From assembly GCF_008831285.2 (NCBI RefSeq), contig NC_045145.1, positions 13,020,802-13,084,801 of the forward strand: a stretch of DNA of 64,000 bases, written 5' to 3'. The notes beneath the pieces are model-generated. The model saw only the letters and a list, made by a program, of their open reading frames with translations, searched no databases and had not been told where the DNA came from. A program made the translations under genes and the position numbers. This document shows positions 1-10,616 of the stretch, in pieces; within the stretch, counting starts at the first letter, position 1, and every line of letters starts with the position of its first letter. The DNA is from Nymphaea colorata. Taxonomy: Eukaryota > Streptophyta > Magnoliopsida > Nymphaeales > Nymphaeaceae.

Positions 1-1257
1 TTATATGGTTGCAAGTTATCCCAACAGTTTAATCCTCTTTCTTTAATTTGCTTGGTTGCAGCAAATGCACTTCCATCTCTGTATGGAAGAACCTGCCCAC
101 AATTTGGACTTTGATAACTCTTTTTTCCCATGAAGTGTTCTCATCACAAGAATGCTAAATGTCAAAGGTGGGGAACTTATAATGATTTGATACCATTGTG
201 GTGCATCCAAATAACAGCTTTTCCAACTAGGTGTCAATTTTATATTGTCTTATAACTTAAGAATGAGATGTAGAACCAACCAATATTGTTAAGTGCATTG
301 GTTTGAAGCAATGCATTAAGCCTGTGATGTTAGGTGATGCGCAAATGCAGTATGTGATGCATAAGCATCAAGTTTAAAATTTGTAAATAGATGATATCCT
401 TAAAAATGTAAAAGTGGAAAATAAGAAAGTAAAAATAATTTGGAAGACTAAATTATATAAAAAAAACTACTTAGTATATTTTTCTGTAAATTGAAACTAA
501 TTATGGAGGTATTGCCCCAACTTGCAAAATCTAAAAACATATAGAAAAAACATGTTTTTCCAAAGTACAATAGGATTTCATGAACAATCAAAAACCAAAA
601 GTCTAAAACTTTTTTCACTTGTTAGCTCTTATACACACACAAAAGAAGAAAAGAAAACCTTTACTCAATTCATAGAACTTGTGAAATGGGAAATAAAAGA
701 GTTTTAACGTATAATAACTTAGAATCCGATACCCAATAAACGATGAAATCAAGTTGGCAAGTCATGTTTCTTAAAAACGAGTTTTATGTTATATAATATC
801 AAATCCAGATGTCTAATACAATACAGATAAATCTGAAAAACATGTAATATGTTGGATAACCAATCAGAATGACTACTGGCTAATCTGCCATGCCCGATGC
901 CAACCATTTAACTGAAAGAGAGGGAGGGGTAGAGGAATATAGGAGAGATAGAGAGATACTCGATGAAAATGGATTAAACCTTCACTGAAGGTCATGTAAT
1001 GGCTGTTGGAGAGTTGTCGAAGAGCAGTGGAGCGTTAATGCTGTCATAGCATGGATGAAGAATAGGAACCCTTGCCTTCTGCAAGTTGGAACGGTACGGG
1101 GTTTTTCCCGGCTCTTAAAAAATGGCGGCAGATAACCCCCCACTGTTCGAGTAAGCCTCACCATTTAGTTTTTGCAGCGTTCCCTTCCTTGATGCATGCA
1201 CATTAAGCCTTGATGCGCACGCTTGCTTCTTACACCACTGTAACCAACAAGTGCCTA
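1..1257. other. Intergenic DNA, no gene recognised
   Basis: AT-rich sequence with only short, unconvincing open frames. Near 186-200 there is a tract reading TTTGATACCATTGTGG, which resembles the reverse complement of a plant retrotransposon primer-binding site (TGGTATCAGAGC type). No flanking LTR could be recognised. Nothing else is supportable. Confidence 0.5.
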
Positions 1258-1260
1258 TAA

Positions 1261-1375
1261 GGGCCCGTTTGATTGTCGGGTGAAATTTAACATGGTAAAT
1301 TTACCATGATAAATTTTTCTAGAAAAATTTATAGGATGAAATTTCTCCTTCTTCCAATCAAAGGTGAATAACTTG
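1261..1375 (+). mobile_element. Truncated PIF/Harbinger-like MITE (left end)
   Basis: Begins GGGCCCGTTTGAT directly after TAA. This is the same 13-bp terminus seen at both ends of the large element at 38131-40275. The next ~100 bp (AAATTTAACATGG, then a TGGTAAATTTACCA-type palindrome) also match 38150-38215 closely. No matching right terminus was found, so this is a 5' fragment or a decayed copy. Assignment to PIF/Harbinger rests on the GGGCCCGTTTG terminus and TAA/TTA target preference, both typical of that superfamily. Confidence 0.5.
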
Positions 1376-1574
1376 CTTTACAACATTTTGCTATTGTATT
1401 AGTACTTAAGCCTGGCCAGTGTCCCACCTGTTTGCCGACTTGTACTTGGGATGAGATGCTTATTAAGGTACAGAAGAATCTCAGCATTTGAAAATCGAAT
1501 CTCCTTTCATTTGCTGGGAGATTATGTTTAATTAAGTTTGTGATCTATGCTATCCGCACATATTGGCTATTGGT

Positions 1575-2212
1575 GATTTGGTGTTGCTGTGCCTAAATCA
1601 GTTGCTAAAATGCTTGAAGACTTCTTCCTCAAGTTGCTTTGGCAAGAGGTTAATAGTACCAAAAAGGCCCATGTGATATCATGGAAAGTCTTGTCCCTTA
1701 CAGTGACAGAGGGAGGTGTAGGTGTGAGGGAAATTGATGTCATCAATAAAGCTTGCCTTAGTTATTTTTGTTGCTCAGTCTTAGCTAGCAGTAGTAACTG
1801 GACTTCTTTTCACAAACCAAAGTATTTGAAGCAAAAAAGTTTATCGAAATTGAGAACTAGAAGTAGCATGTCCTGGTATGGTATTTTAGCTTTGCCAAGA
1901 GGTGATTTTTGCTCCATCTTCCTTTGGTGGCACAGGAAAGGGTTCTTTTGTTAAGCACTTGATGATACATTGGCCCTAGAGTTTTAACATCATGACATGG
2001 AAGTTTTGGTTAATTTGTAATCAAGCCTTTCATATGGGTCATTATATTGACATTGATAGCGTTAAGTATGATATCTGGCAGACCTGTTCCGAATCATTTC
2101 TGAATGAAGAATGGTCTGATCAAATTATTGATTTAGTGAGAATCTCGAGTATATGTTACAAATATTCTCTTTTCTATCTAAGACTGGGGGACAACTCAAG
2201 GATGGTCTATGG
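1575..2212 (+). mobile_element. LINE (non-LTR retrotransposon) relic, RT C-terminal part
   Basis: Translation at 1589-1954 shows the region after the RT fingers/palm of plant L1-type LINEs: a KLLWQ...KKAHVISW block, then EGGVGVREIDVINKA, which matches the family pattern W..kk.h.v.W......GGlGvr.....N.A. A further piece at 1992-2237 reads LGDNSRMVYG, where plant LINEs have a G-D-G-x-x-x-x-F/Y-W motif. A stop separates the two parts. The 5' portion (endonuclease and catalytic RT) is absent, as expected for a 5'-truncated copy. The frame is interrupted at 2212 by a hAT MITE and resumes at 2794. Non-functional. Confidence 0.7.
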
Positions 2213-2793
2213 CAATGTTATCACTGGCTTATCGTAACGAGTATCGGTCGGACCGACCTATATGCCGTATCGTAACGTATCGTAACATATGGTAAAATTA
2301 ATTTTTTAATTTGTAAAAAATATTAAAAAAATTATAAAAAATACAAAAAAATCAGAAAAATTCTAAAAAAATTTGAAAAAACAAGCAAATATCAGAAAAA
2401 ATCAAGAAGAATGTATTTAAAGGAACATTCATCATTCATGTATATGAAGTATGAACTATGAAGTATGAATATGAACAACACATTCCAAAATAAGAAATCA
2501 GGCATTCAAAAATCAAAATAACGTACTAAGCCACCGTGCCCTCTACGAGTAAGAAAGCTATCTCACGAGCAAAACTTGATGCAAATGAGGAAAATCTCTC
2601 CCTCTCACGTTTCTTGAAGTGTTTAGAAACAAGAAAAGAGAGAGAGAGAAGAGTGTATATACAAGAAGATGCAAAAAAGGGGACGTCGGGGCCTTTTTTA
2701 AAAATTTCCCCGTATCGTGTATCATAGGCATATCATATAGGTCTTTAAGTTCTATACGATACGCGTCCATATCGTATGATACAGATAACATTG
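2213..2793. mobile_element. hAT-superfamily MITE with perfect 8-bp TSD
   Basis: The element starts CAATGTTATC (2213-2222) and ends with the exact inverse GATAACATTG (2784-2793). It is flanked by the 8-bp direct repeat GTCTATGG at 2205-2212 and 2794-2801. A 10-bp inverted terminus beginning CA and an 8-bp duplication are the hallmarks of hAT elements. The interior is rich in GTATCGTAACG/ATACGATACG-type motifs at both ends and AT-rich in the middle, with no transposase. It is non-autonomous and sits inside the LINE relic, whose reading frame resumes after the right TSD. Confidence 0.85.
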
Positions 2794-3090
2794 GTCTATG
2801 GAGATAACGTCTTTAGTCATGACCTGTTATGGAGTTGTGCTGAGGCACTTTAATCAGATCATCTGGGCTTCTGGGGAGGCTGATCAGGATTTTAAGATTT
2901 TTAGGAAAATTTAATTTCTTGAACAGGCTCTTTCTATGGTTCTCAATTCCATTCATCTAATTTCTTTATGTTCCAGTAACGTGAGATGATGACAATGGCT
3001 TTTGATGTAGGAATCTTGTTGTTTCAAATGATTTTCTTTCTAGAGAAGTCATTCTGATAGTTGTTAAGACTTCTGGAGACTTCAAAGAAA
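2794..3090 (+). mobile_element. LINE relic, continuation after the MITE
   Basis: Starting from the right target duplication, the frame of the upstream LINE continues for about 25 residues (G-D-N-V-F-S-H-D-L...) before a stop. Further downstream the sequence is open only in pieces. This fits the segment between the G-D-x-x-x-F-W motif and the zf-RVT domain of plant LINEs, but homology fades and the right limit is a guess. Confidence 0.4.
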
Positions 3091-5023
3091 GTTAATTGTG
3101 GTGAAAACCATGAAAGTAATTGGTAGCCGCTAATTTGCAGGCAAGGCAATTGAAGGTCCTAGTTGTAGCTGACAATCGCACGATATAGTGAAGCATAACA
3201 GTTCAACTGTTATTATATCATTTTATCCACACTTTCACATATTTTCTAGTCAACATACTCCGGTATCTCTCTCTCACTTGAATCCAGACACACTTAAGAA
3301 AGAGTTACTTTCTGCTTCTTTTGTGGCAGTCAGATGAGCAGATGGGAATTTGATAGATAACCAGCATGTGGAGGTGACGATCAGATGCTGTTCATTTATT
3401 AGATCTGGCTAGGGGAGAAAAATTTTCTGGTTCCCCTCCAAATTCTTGCCTTGCACATGATCTCTGTCGTAACTTGCAATGTTCTGTAGGACAGGTTGAG
3501 CTCTGTGGGGTCTATATGCCTCCTAAAATTTGAACTGTACATGATGCAACCTGCCCTTCTCAATTGCCCACAATCCTTGCAGGTGTTTTCTTTTTTGACT
3601 AAGTCTCTCTACTTTGGCCACGAGTTGAAGGGAGCTAAAATTTGGAGCTTGTTCAAGCGTGGTGGGTCCATAAACCACATGTCCCATGATCGAAACTTGG
3701 CTTTGATACCAGTGTTACGACCAGAGCTACACTGGGCTTGAGTCCCTGCTTCAATGGATCCCAACCTGCCCCTACCAGTTTCAGTTTTAGCCTAAAAAAA
3801 CTAGGAATCAAGACAACCAACTACTTAACATCCCTCTTCATAAGTTTTTGAAGATGATATCTCCTAATCTTGAATATGAGACTAAATTTTTAGGGTGTTA
3901 AATAACTTTTTTTTGTCCACTAGACCAAGTTCCAGTGTTTAGGATATAGGAAGAATATTAGGTGCCAATGAGAACTAAAGATAACAATATGTGCTAAAGT
4001 AATGTCTTCAATTTTGTTAGGAAAAAAAAAAAAAAAAAACAAACACTAAGTATAATGGACTGCTAGCACTTTAGTACACATAGATGCCACAAATTTTTAT
4101 TCAAACTTTAAAGAGTTTCCTTTGAGGACATAATCATCATCATTATCTCAGACTTTTTCTCCTTATGATGTTCTTTCTCTTTCCCTTTAATGAACCCAAA
4201 GAGTTAAGGCACTTGAGCAAATCTTGGCTGAATGGCTGGTCATATGGCATTCCGTTTTTTGAATGTCTTGGAAAAGTATTCAAAAATTTCAAATAAAATG
4301 ACCTTCTGATATACTTAGATCTCATCACTGGATCTTGTATGTTGTCTTAGTAGACAACTTTTGTGGGTGTAAAGCATAGGTTGTAATACAAGTGGAGTTC
4401 AAAGCAGGTTGTTACATTGGGATTCGTTTGACAAACAAAACAATATGTACTGCTTCATGAATATGGTTTTAAAATTGAAGCAGATTTATGGAACACTTAA
4501 AAAAAAATGTTTTGAGAATCTGGCCCAACTTTTCAGTTAGATTCATTAAACAATAACAAACTCTATTTGTATTACAGTCAAGCTGAATCGACTAATTTAA
4601 AGTGTCACATGAGAAGAAAGGTTTCCTAAAAGGGTAGTGAGATGTAAAATTCTATACACAGTCTCAAATTTAAAAACTTCAAAAAACCTGCCTCTGCAGA
4701 TATTTGAATCGGATTTCTACCTTATATTTTGGTCCATAATCCTCTTGAGTTCCGAATTGAAGTCCAGTATGAGGCCAGTCGGAATTCATTGGAGACAGGA
4801 TCTGGGATCAATTTTGACTCAGATCATATAGATCAAAGGTTCATGCCTCAATATTTTCTTGTGTGTTGGTGCCTTAGTCCTGCTTCTCCATGCAAACTCC
4901 CGTGGTATTTGATAGTCTCGAATTTGAGAAGTGATTTGAAATCATTGGGAATCTCAAATCCGAGGATTTTAGCTCGGACCCTCCTCCTATTCACCTTAAA
5001 TATAAGGTTTTGGCCATAAAATA
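3091..5023. other. Intergenic DNA with a possible LTR-element boundary
   Basis: No gene recognised. At about 3697-3722 the plus strand reads GCTTTGATACCAGTGTTACGACC. Its reverse complement contains TGGTATCAAAGCC, one base off the tRNA-Met primer-binding site used by plant LTR retrotransposons, preceded by GTAACA as an LTR end would be. No paired LTR or coding domains were found, so a retroelement here is only suggested. An A-run lies at 4022-4039. Confidence 0.3.
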
Positions 5024-5202
5024 TAGGGGCAGAACTAGAATTTTTTCATGAGTGAGGCCGAATTAAAGTTTCAAAATTTTGACAATGGCCGAAATATCGT
5101 TTTTAAAAATGTTTATATAAAACAGGTGAAATTTTCTAAATTTTACATGGAAATTTTTAAAAATAAGGGCCCCTCCAAGTCACCCCTTGGGCTCCGCCGT
5201 TG
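5024..5202. mobile_element. hAT-type MITE, CAGGGGCGGA family, copy 1
   Basis: Left end TAGGGGCAGAAC and right end ...CTCCGCCGTTG are degenerate versions of the CAGGGGCGGA...TCCGCCCCTG termini seen in better copies at 47329-47482 and 63409-63601. Flanks ATAAAATA (5016-5023) and ATAAAATG (5203-5210) match at 7 of 8 positions, an aged 8-bp target duplication. The interior contains the family's hallmark TTTCAAAATTTTGACAA. No coding capacity. Confidence 0.7.
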
Positions 5203-5524
5203 ATAAAATGAGGATCTCAAATCATTTTTTAACATAATGGTAAATCTGGTGTTTGTTTATACTGTGGGTCCCACATAAAAGGGATCCATACAACCTATTT
5301 TTTACTCTTATTTTCTCTCAAATCTAGCACCCAAGCATAGCTTAATTGCATGCACATTTTGTTGAGCACAATCTTCTTTTGGTAAGGATCTTAAATTTAA
5401 GAGGACGAGGACATAATTTGACAAGAAGAACATTATGTTTTTAGAACACATATTTCTATAACACTTAATTTAAGAACATTATGTTAACATGATTTTAAGT
5501 ATATATGTTGTTTATAACCCTTAA

Positions 5525-5864
5525 CAATGGAAACAATTTTGAAAATCTTAGTTCAGGTAACTTGTATCAGCCGATACACTGGTTTGCCATGCGGTCAGCA
5601 ACACGATAAAGCTCCGATATCTACATTTATTTATCACCGTAGTGAAAAAAAAAAAGAAAAAGAAAAAAAAAGCAGGATCGGCATCGTATCGGTTTGCCCG
5701 ATAATATGCCGCATCGAGTCCTAGGTATAATATGACGTATTGATATTTATCACCTACTTATTCTTTTGAATTTTAGAAATAATTTAAAATATTTTCATTT
5801 TTGCATTGCCCTTGTATCGTATCGGTAGATAAACTTTCAACGGAAACATGTTTTTACAACACTG
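5525..5864. mobile_element. Degenerate hAT-like element (GTATCGG repeat type)
   Basis: Contains TATCAGCCGATAC, GGCATCGTATCGG and TGTATCGTATCGG motifs like those inside the MITE at 2213-2793. It ends TTTTTACAACACTG, the inverse of a classic hAT terminus CAGTGTTGTAAAA. A left terminus is not clear (CAATGGAAAC at 5525 is a candidate), and no convincing 8-bp duplication was found. Confidence 0.4.
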
Positions 5865-6532
5865 ATATTTATATTTCTAGAAACATTTAATTATGGGCTG
5901 AAATATGCTGGATATTTATACTAATAGAAACGTTTAATTATGGGTAGATTAAAACAACCTTGGACCCTAGAGGGAAGGAAGGGCGCTGCTAGTTGGAACT
6001 GGATCTGGATCTGATCCAATAACCATATCCATCATAGAACTTCAGACATATTTATGGCCCTGTTTATGTGGGTCCGAGACTGCAATATGGAATTATGGAG
6101 ATCGGATCTCCCATGACCTTGTTCTCTTGTGAATTAATTTTTCAAATAAACCGGTGGTGCAGGTGTCATTAATATTGATCCATAATGATACTGGCATAAA
6201 TTCTACATTTATTTGATTCATTTTTAATTATTTTAAATTAAAAAATAAAAGAAAAGGTCCACGATGTACAGATTCATAGAGAAGCTTATAGAGTCCACTA
6301 GTCAACAAAACGTACGCTTAGCTCAACACGGTTGTTTAAGACAGCCATGATGAGCGGATCTGGTCAATTCAAGGGTATCATATGTCAGCTGCTAGTTATT
6401 TTCAAAATTATTTCTTTTAATTTTTTTATCATGATTTTAGAAAAATAATGTTAACCGATTCAGTCGATTTTTCTTTTAAATACTTTTCATTTATTATTGC
6501 ATGAAGAAATTTCACTGCTCGAGTCAAACGCT

Positions 6533-6846
6533 AAGGATGTCAATATATCTAATTTGAGTCGGACATCCGACTGCTTCGATCCAAAAAATCGGATGTGGAA
6601 AAAAATTTAATATCCGATCAAGAAATCGGATCGGATTTGGATTTAATAAATGACATTTGATCGGATTCGGATATGCATACAAATATCATATATTTAATGC
6701 CATTAAATTTTGAAAATTGGCAAAATCCAGTTCAAATTTCAGATTTGGATTCGGATCGGATTAGAATTAGAATTCGAATATGTGAATATATGAAAAAGCA
6801 TCATTAAGGATATATTCGATCTGAATTCGATCCGTTGACATCACTA
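6533..6846. repeat. Dispersed repeat family A (GGATGTCAA ends), copy 1
   Basis: Begins AAGGATGTCAATATATC and ends GATCCGTTGACATCAC, imperfect inverse copies of each other. Between them are repeated ATCGGATTCGGAT/AATCCGAATC-type words. CTA occurs at both borders (6531-6533 and 6844-6846), a possible 3-bp target duplication. Four further copies lie at about 7336, 8622, 28808 and 30120. This looks like a MITE, but I cannot assign a superfamily. No coding capacity. Confidence 0.6.
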
Positions 6847-7335
6847 GTCAACACCAAGTCTCTTGCCTTCCTCTCATCTCCACTGAAGGGCTGTTTCGTG
6901 CTTTGTGGTGACGCCTTCATTATGCTTCAATTTTCACATAGGTGTCAAGTAGTGGAGCCACTTGTTGGCTAGGGTGGACCACTGACCACACCAACCCATT
7001 AAAAATTACATTATACTGTCTTAAAATTATATGTAGTGCTCACACCTAATTTGTGTCACCAATGCAAGTGCCCCATGACTAAAAAATCTTTGCTCCACCA
7101 TTGTCCGTGTTCGTTTTACAACATAAAAAAAAAATTGATGTTTTGAGAGTTCAAAAACAAAAACTACCAGCCCGTTCGTGGTACCAACCCCCTCAAAGAT
7201 TTGTTTTATATTCTAAGAAATAAACATTTTGTTATTTTTTATAGATTTGTAATCAAAGTAGAAATTTATATGTTTTAAACCAAATACTAACACTCTGGAA
7301 ATAGATCAAAACTAAAGCAACAGGTCCATTGACCT

Positions 7336-7745
7336 TAGGGATGTCAACTGATCGGATTCGGATCAAACATACCCTAAGTCATATCCATTTTTTGGATATT
7401 TCATATTCAATATGAATAGGGAACAGTCATATCCAAATCTGAAATTTGATTTTACAATCCAAATCCGATTTTTATATTCATATCTAAATATGAATCTAAA
7501 TTTTGTCAATTTTCAAAACCTAAGAGTATTAGATATACAATATTTGTCTAAAAATAAAACAAATTTAAATCTATGTGCGGATCTTATCTGCTATTTTTGT
7601 ATACCTGAATCTGAATCCGATTGGATGTCATTTATTATATCTGAATACGACAATTATTACTTTTTTTTCTTTTCTATATGTTCAATTTTTTCAAATCGAT
7701 TCAGTCGGATATCCAATTCAAATTAGATATATTGACAATATCGTT
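7336..7745. repeat. Dispersed repeat family A, copy 2
   Basis: Begins TAGGGATGTCAACTGATCGGATTCGGATC and runs through AATCCGATT/GAATCTGAATCCGATT words to a decayed right end near ATATTGACAATATCG. Open frames inside (7412-7726) are products of the repeated GAATC/AAATCC words and are not genes. Confidence 0.55.
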
Positions 7746-8023
7746 TGTTGACCCATTCACAGCCCTAGGTTTACTCCATGGTGGGCACATGCACCATTGA
7801 TGCCCCAACATGATCTTCTTTCCCTTTTCTTTTCTTCCCTACTAAAGGGCTTCTTCTCCAAGTGTATGTCACATGATGGCCTTTTAATTAATGTAATGGA
7901 GGGGGCAGAACATAATTGCTTGTCATGTTGTCTATGAAGCTCACAACCACCTTTTGGCAATAGAAGCAAAAATTAAAAGCAGTCACATTCTTTCTGTCCA
8001 ACCATACCAATTTTCCATGAATG

Positions 8024-8320
8024 CCAACCTTTTTTTTTTTTTTTTATGCCCTTCAAAAGTCAAGCCCATACTGGGCAATACATGTGAGCTCAGTAATGCC
8101 ATGTTTGCATCTCTTGATGCTTAATTTCCTTTGTTTCTTTTTTAAATGTAGGAGAGGGTTCTCTTGCTATAAATGCCCAATGAACGTGTGTTTGACCCTT
8201 TACACGATACGGCATGATCAGGGTGGGCGGATACACATTAGGTTAAATCGAGTCGAATCGAGTCAAGTTTAAGTGAGTCAGGTCGAGACAACTCGAACTT
8301 CATACTTTACAAGATGGAGA
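8024..8320. other. Intergenic DNA with GAGTCGA-rich segment
   Basis: A 19-base T-run sits at 8028-8046. Around 8240-8300 the sequence is built from GAGTC/CGAGT words (AATCGAGTCGAATCGAGTCAAG), resembling the CGAGTTTGA/ACTCAAGCT-rich stretches at 18895-19170 and 49170-49290. That suggests another dispersed repeat. No gene recognised. Confidence 0.35.
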
Positions 8321-8428
8321 GAAAACAATGGGCTAATGGAAACCACCAAAGCCCCCTTCTTTCTCCTTGCCCCTAGGTTTTAGAGTCGCATTGATGCTTG
8401 GTATAGGGCTCCTTAGTGGCGGAGTACT

Positions 8429-8449
8429 TATATATATATATATATATAT
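8429..8449. repeat. (TA)n microsatellite
   Basis: About ten uninterrupted TA dinucleotides in intergenic DNA. Confidence 0.9.
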
Positions 8450-8619
8450 CATTTAAAAATAAAAAACTTTTAAGAGACTGGTGTGGAGAGTGCACACATG
8501 TGGCTACCCCACTGGGGCTCCTAATGCACACTAACTAATCTATTGCATTCATTCATTAGTACAAGTGGGACTGATATTAAACTAGTGTCTTGATAGAGCC
8601 AGAATGTTAAAACCCCTCA

Positions 8620-8953
8620 TGGTAAGGACATCAATATATCGAAAAAAAAAAATCTTATTAAGAAATCATATTGAATTCAGATTTAGAAATGACATCCAAT
8701 CGAATTCGAGCTGATTCAGTTGTAAGTAAATATCATCTATTCAATGCTCTTCCATTTCGAAAATCAACCAGATTCTATTCAAAATTCAGATTCAGATTCA
8801 AATATGAATGTAAAAGTAAGCTCTTGATCAGATTCAGGTTCAGATATTACTTTTCTTTGTTTGTATTTGAATCTGAATATATAAATATGTGAAAAAAAAA
8901 CTTAGACGGTTAAGAGTATATGAGATTCAAATCTAATCCATTGACATCCCTAC
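8620..8953. repeat. Dispersed repeat family A, copy 3
   Basis: Left end TAAGGACATCAATATATCG and right end AATCCATTGACATCCCTA are inverse relatives of the other family A termini. The interior carries GATTCAGATTCAGATTC/TGAATCTGAAT words. CCTCA occurs just outside both ends but the duplication is not certain. No coding capacity. Confidence 0.55.
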
Positions 8954-9382
8954 CTCACAAAAAAAAAAATCCTTAAACGAAAGGGTTTTCTTTCTAGAGG
9001 AACATTTTTATTATTTTGAACCTTAAAATATATGCTCCCATGTTTGGGGCCGGAGAATAAACCTTTATTTGCTGGTGACATGATTGTCTAACTAAGGTTA
9101 AAAAGTTTTTACCAGATATCTGGAAAATAATAAAACTTTGACTTCCTTAAAGTTGAAAGTCACAAGTCCAAGCTTTAACGCAGGGAAAATTTTTCTTTCC
9201 GAACATTGAAGTAACTGTTAATTTTCTTCAGGTGTCTATATATTGAAAGATAGAAGAAAGTTTCTTATTTTTTTTAGTATTTAAATGAAGAAGTGATATC
9301 ATGCATCTAACGATTGTATTCGTTTTTAAGGAAAAAAAAAACAAAAGAATTGCCATAGTTTTCAGTCAACTACGGGATATTG

Positions 9383-9517
9383 TTGGATGGCTAAATATTT
9401 AATTTCTTTTCTCAAAAAAAAAAAAAAAACATAAACCACTGGTAATGGTTGGATGTTTAAATATCTAATTTCTTTTCTCAAAAACCAAAAGAAAACCATA
9501 AACCACTGGTAATGGTT
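9383..9517. repeat. Tandem duplication, ~66-bp unit x2
   Basis: Two adjacent units run from TTGGATG through AATTTCTTTTCTCAAAAA to CATAAACCACTGGTAATGG. The first is 9383-9448 and the second 9449-9517. They differ by a poly-A expansion in the first and ACCAAAAGAAAACC in the second. Confidence 0.8.
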
Positions 9518-9519
9518 CG

Positions 9520-10430
9520 ATTCGATTGCAAGGTGTTTTTAGTGACAATTTAAAAAAAAAATTGTCATCTGGCAACATTTGGTTGCCACCTGATTGTAAT
9601 TTCTCATGTATTTAGTTCACATTTAAAAAGTTCTATTGCTTAAAAAACTTAAAAACAAACGAATAAATGAATAAAATAATCCTTCCACCACTGGAGATTG
9701 GAGAAGTATGTCAATCTCTACTTCATCATGTATGATTAATATTGATCAAGAACAAAAAGGAAAAAAAAAAGATGCTAAAGGAGAATGCATATAAGTAGAT
9801 CCAATTCCAAATGAAGATCCCGCAAAAAATGATCCAGATCCAATCTCTGGAGCTTCAAACGAGATGATGCATTTGCATGTCCCTTGGATATAACTTATTC
9901 TTTAATACAATAATTCAGAGCAAATTCAACCATGGTTAGGACTCGGGACCAACGGGTCCTATCCCAACAAATGGGTTGGGAACTGGGTCCGGAAGAGATC
10001 CACTATATCCTGGTCCAATTCAAATCCATTCTTTTCTATTTTTTTTTACTAAGGATTTTTCCTCAAAATGATTGTTCCAAACAACCTCTTTGTCCTCGGG
10101 ATCTTATGAATCTCTCAAACAAATTAGGTTAAATTCATGAATCATTAGTTTTAGTATTTCATAAATCTACTTAAAGATTTGAGCGATAATAACAAAGTGT
10201 CCTTACTACCAAACAACCCAACAGGTGATACATGACCGACTTTTGGCGCCTTGTGGTGTTGCTTTGGTTAGTTTCAATTTGCACGTCAGAAAAAAAAATA
10301 CAAACTTCAAAATCCAAATAAGATCTCTTGATCCAAGATCCAAAATTACCACCTGGGTCAACTAAAAATCTCGATGTCTGACAAGATCTTAGGTGATCCA
10401 ACCCATTGCATGACTGCTTTAACTATCGGA
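9520..10430. other. Upstream region of the methylesterase gene
   Basis: AT-rich sequence without a convincing open frame. It should contain the promoter and 5' leader of the gene starting at 10617. From about 10480 the composition turns GC-rich and pyrimidine-rich (CCTCCTCCTTCTGCTGCTCG), as in many plant 5' leaders. No TATA box could be assigned with confidence. Confidence 0.35.
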
Positions 10431-10616
10431 TCCACCTCATAAATTCCATGAAAAGCTCTACGTACAAGGAAGGCTCAGTGTTTGGACCGTCCCACCAGGC
10501 AGCGGGAAAATAAAATCCCCCGGCAGATCGCTTCTGGCCTCTGCTGTATCTTCGTCGTCAACTACATTGTCCTCCTCCTTCTGCTGCTCGCTACCGTCTC
10601 TCTCGTATAGCCAGCC

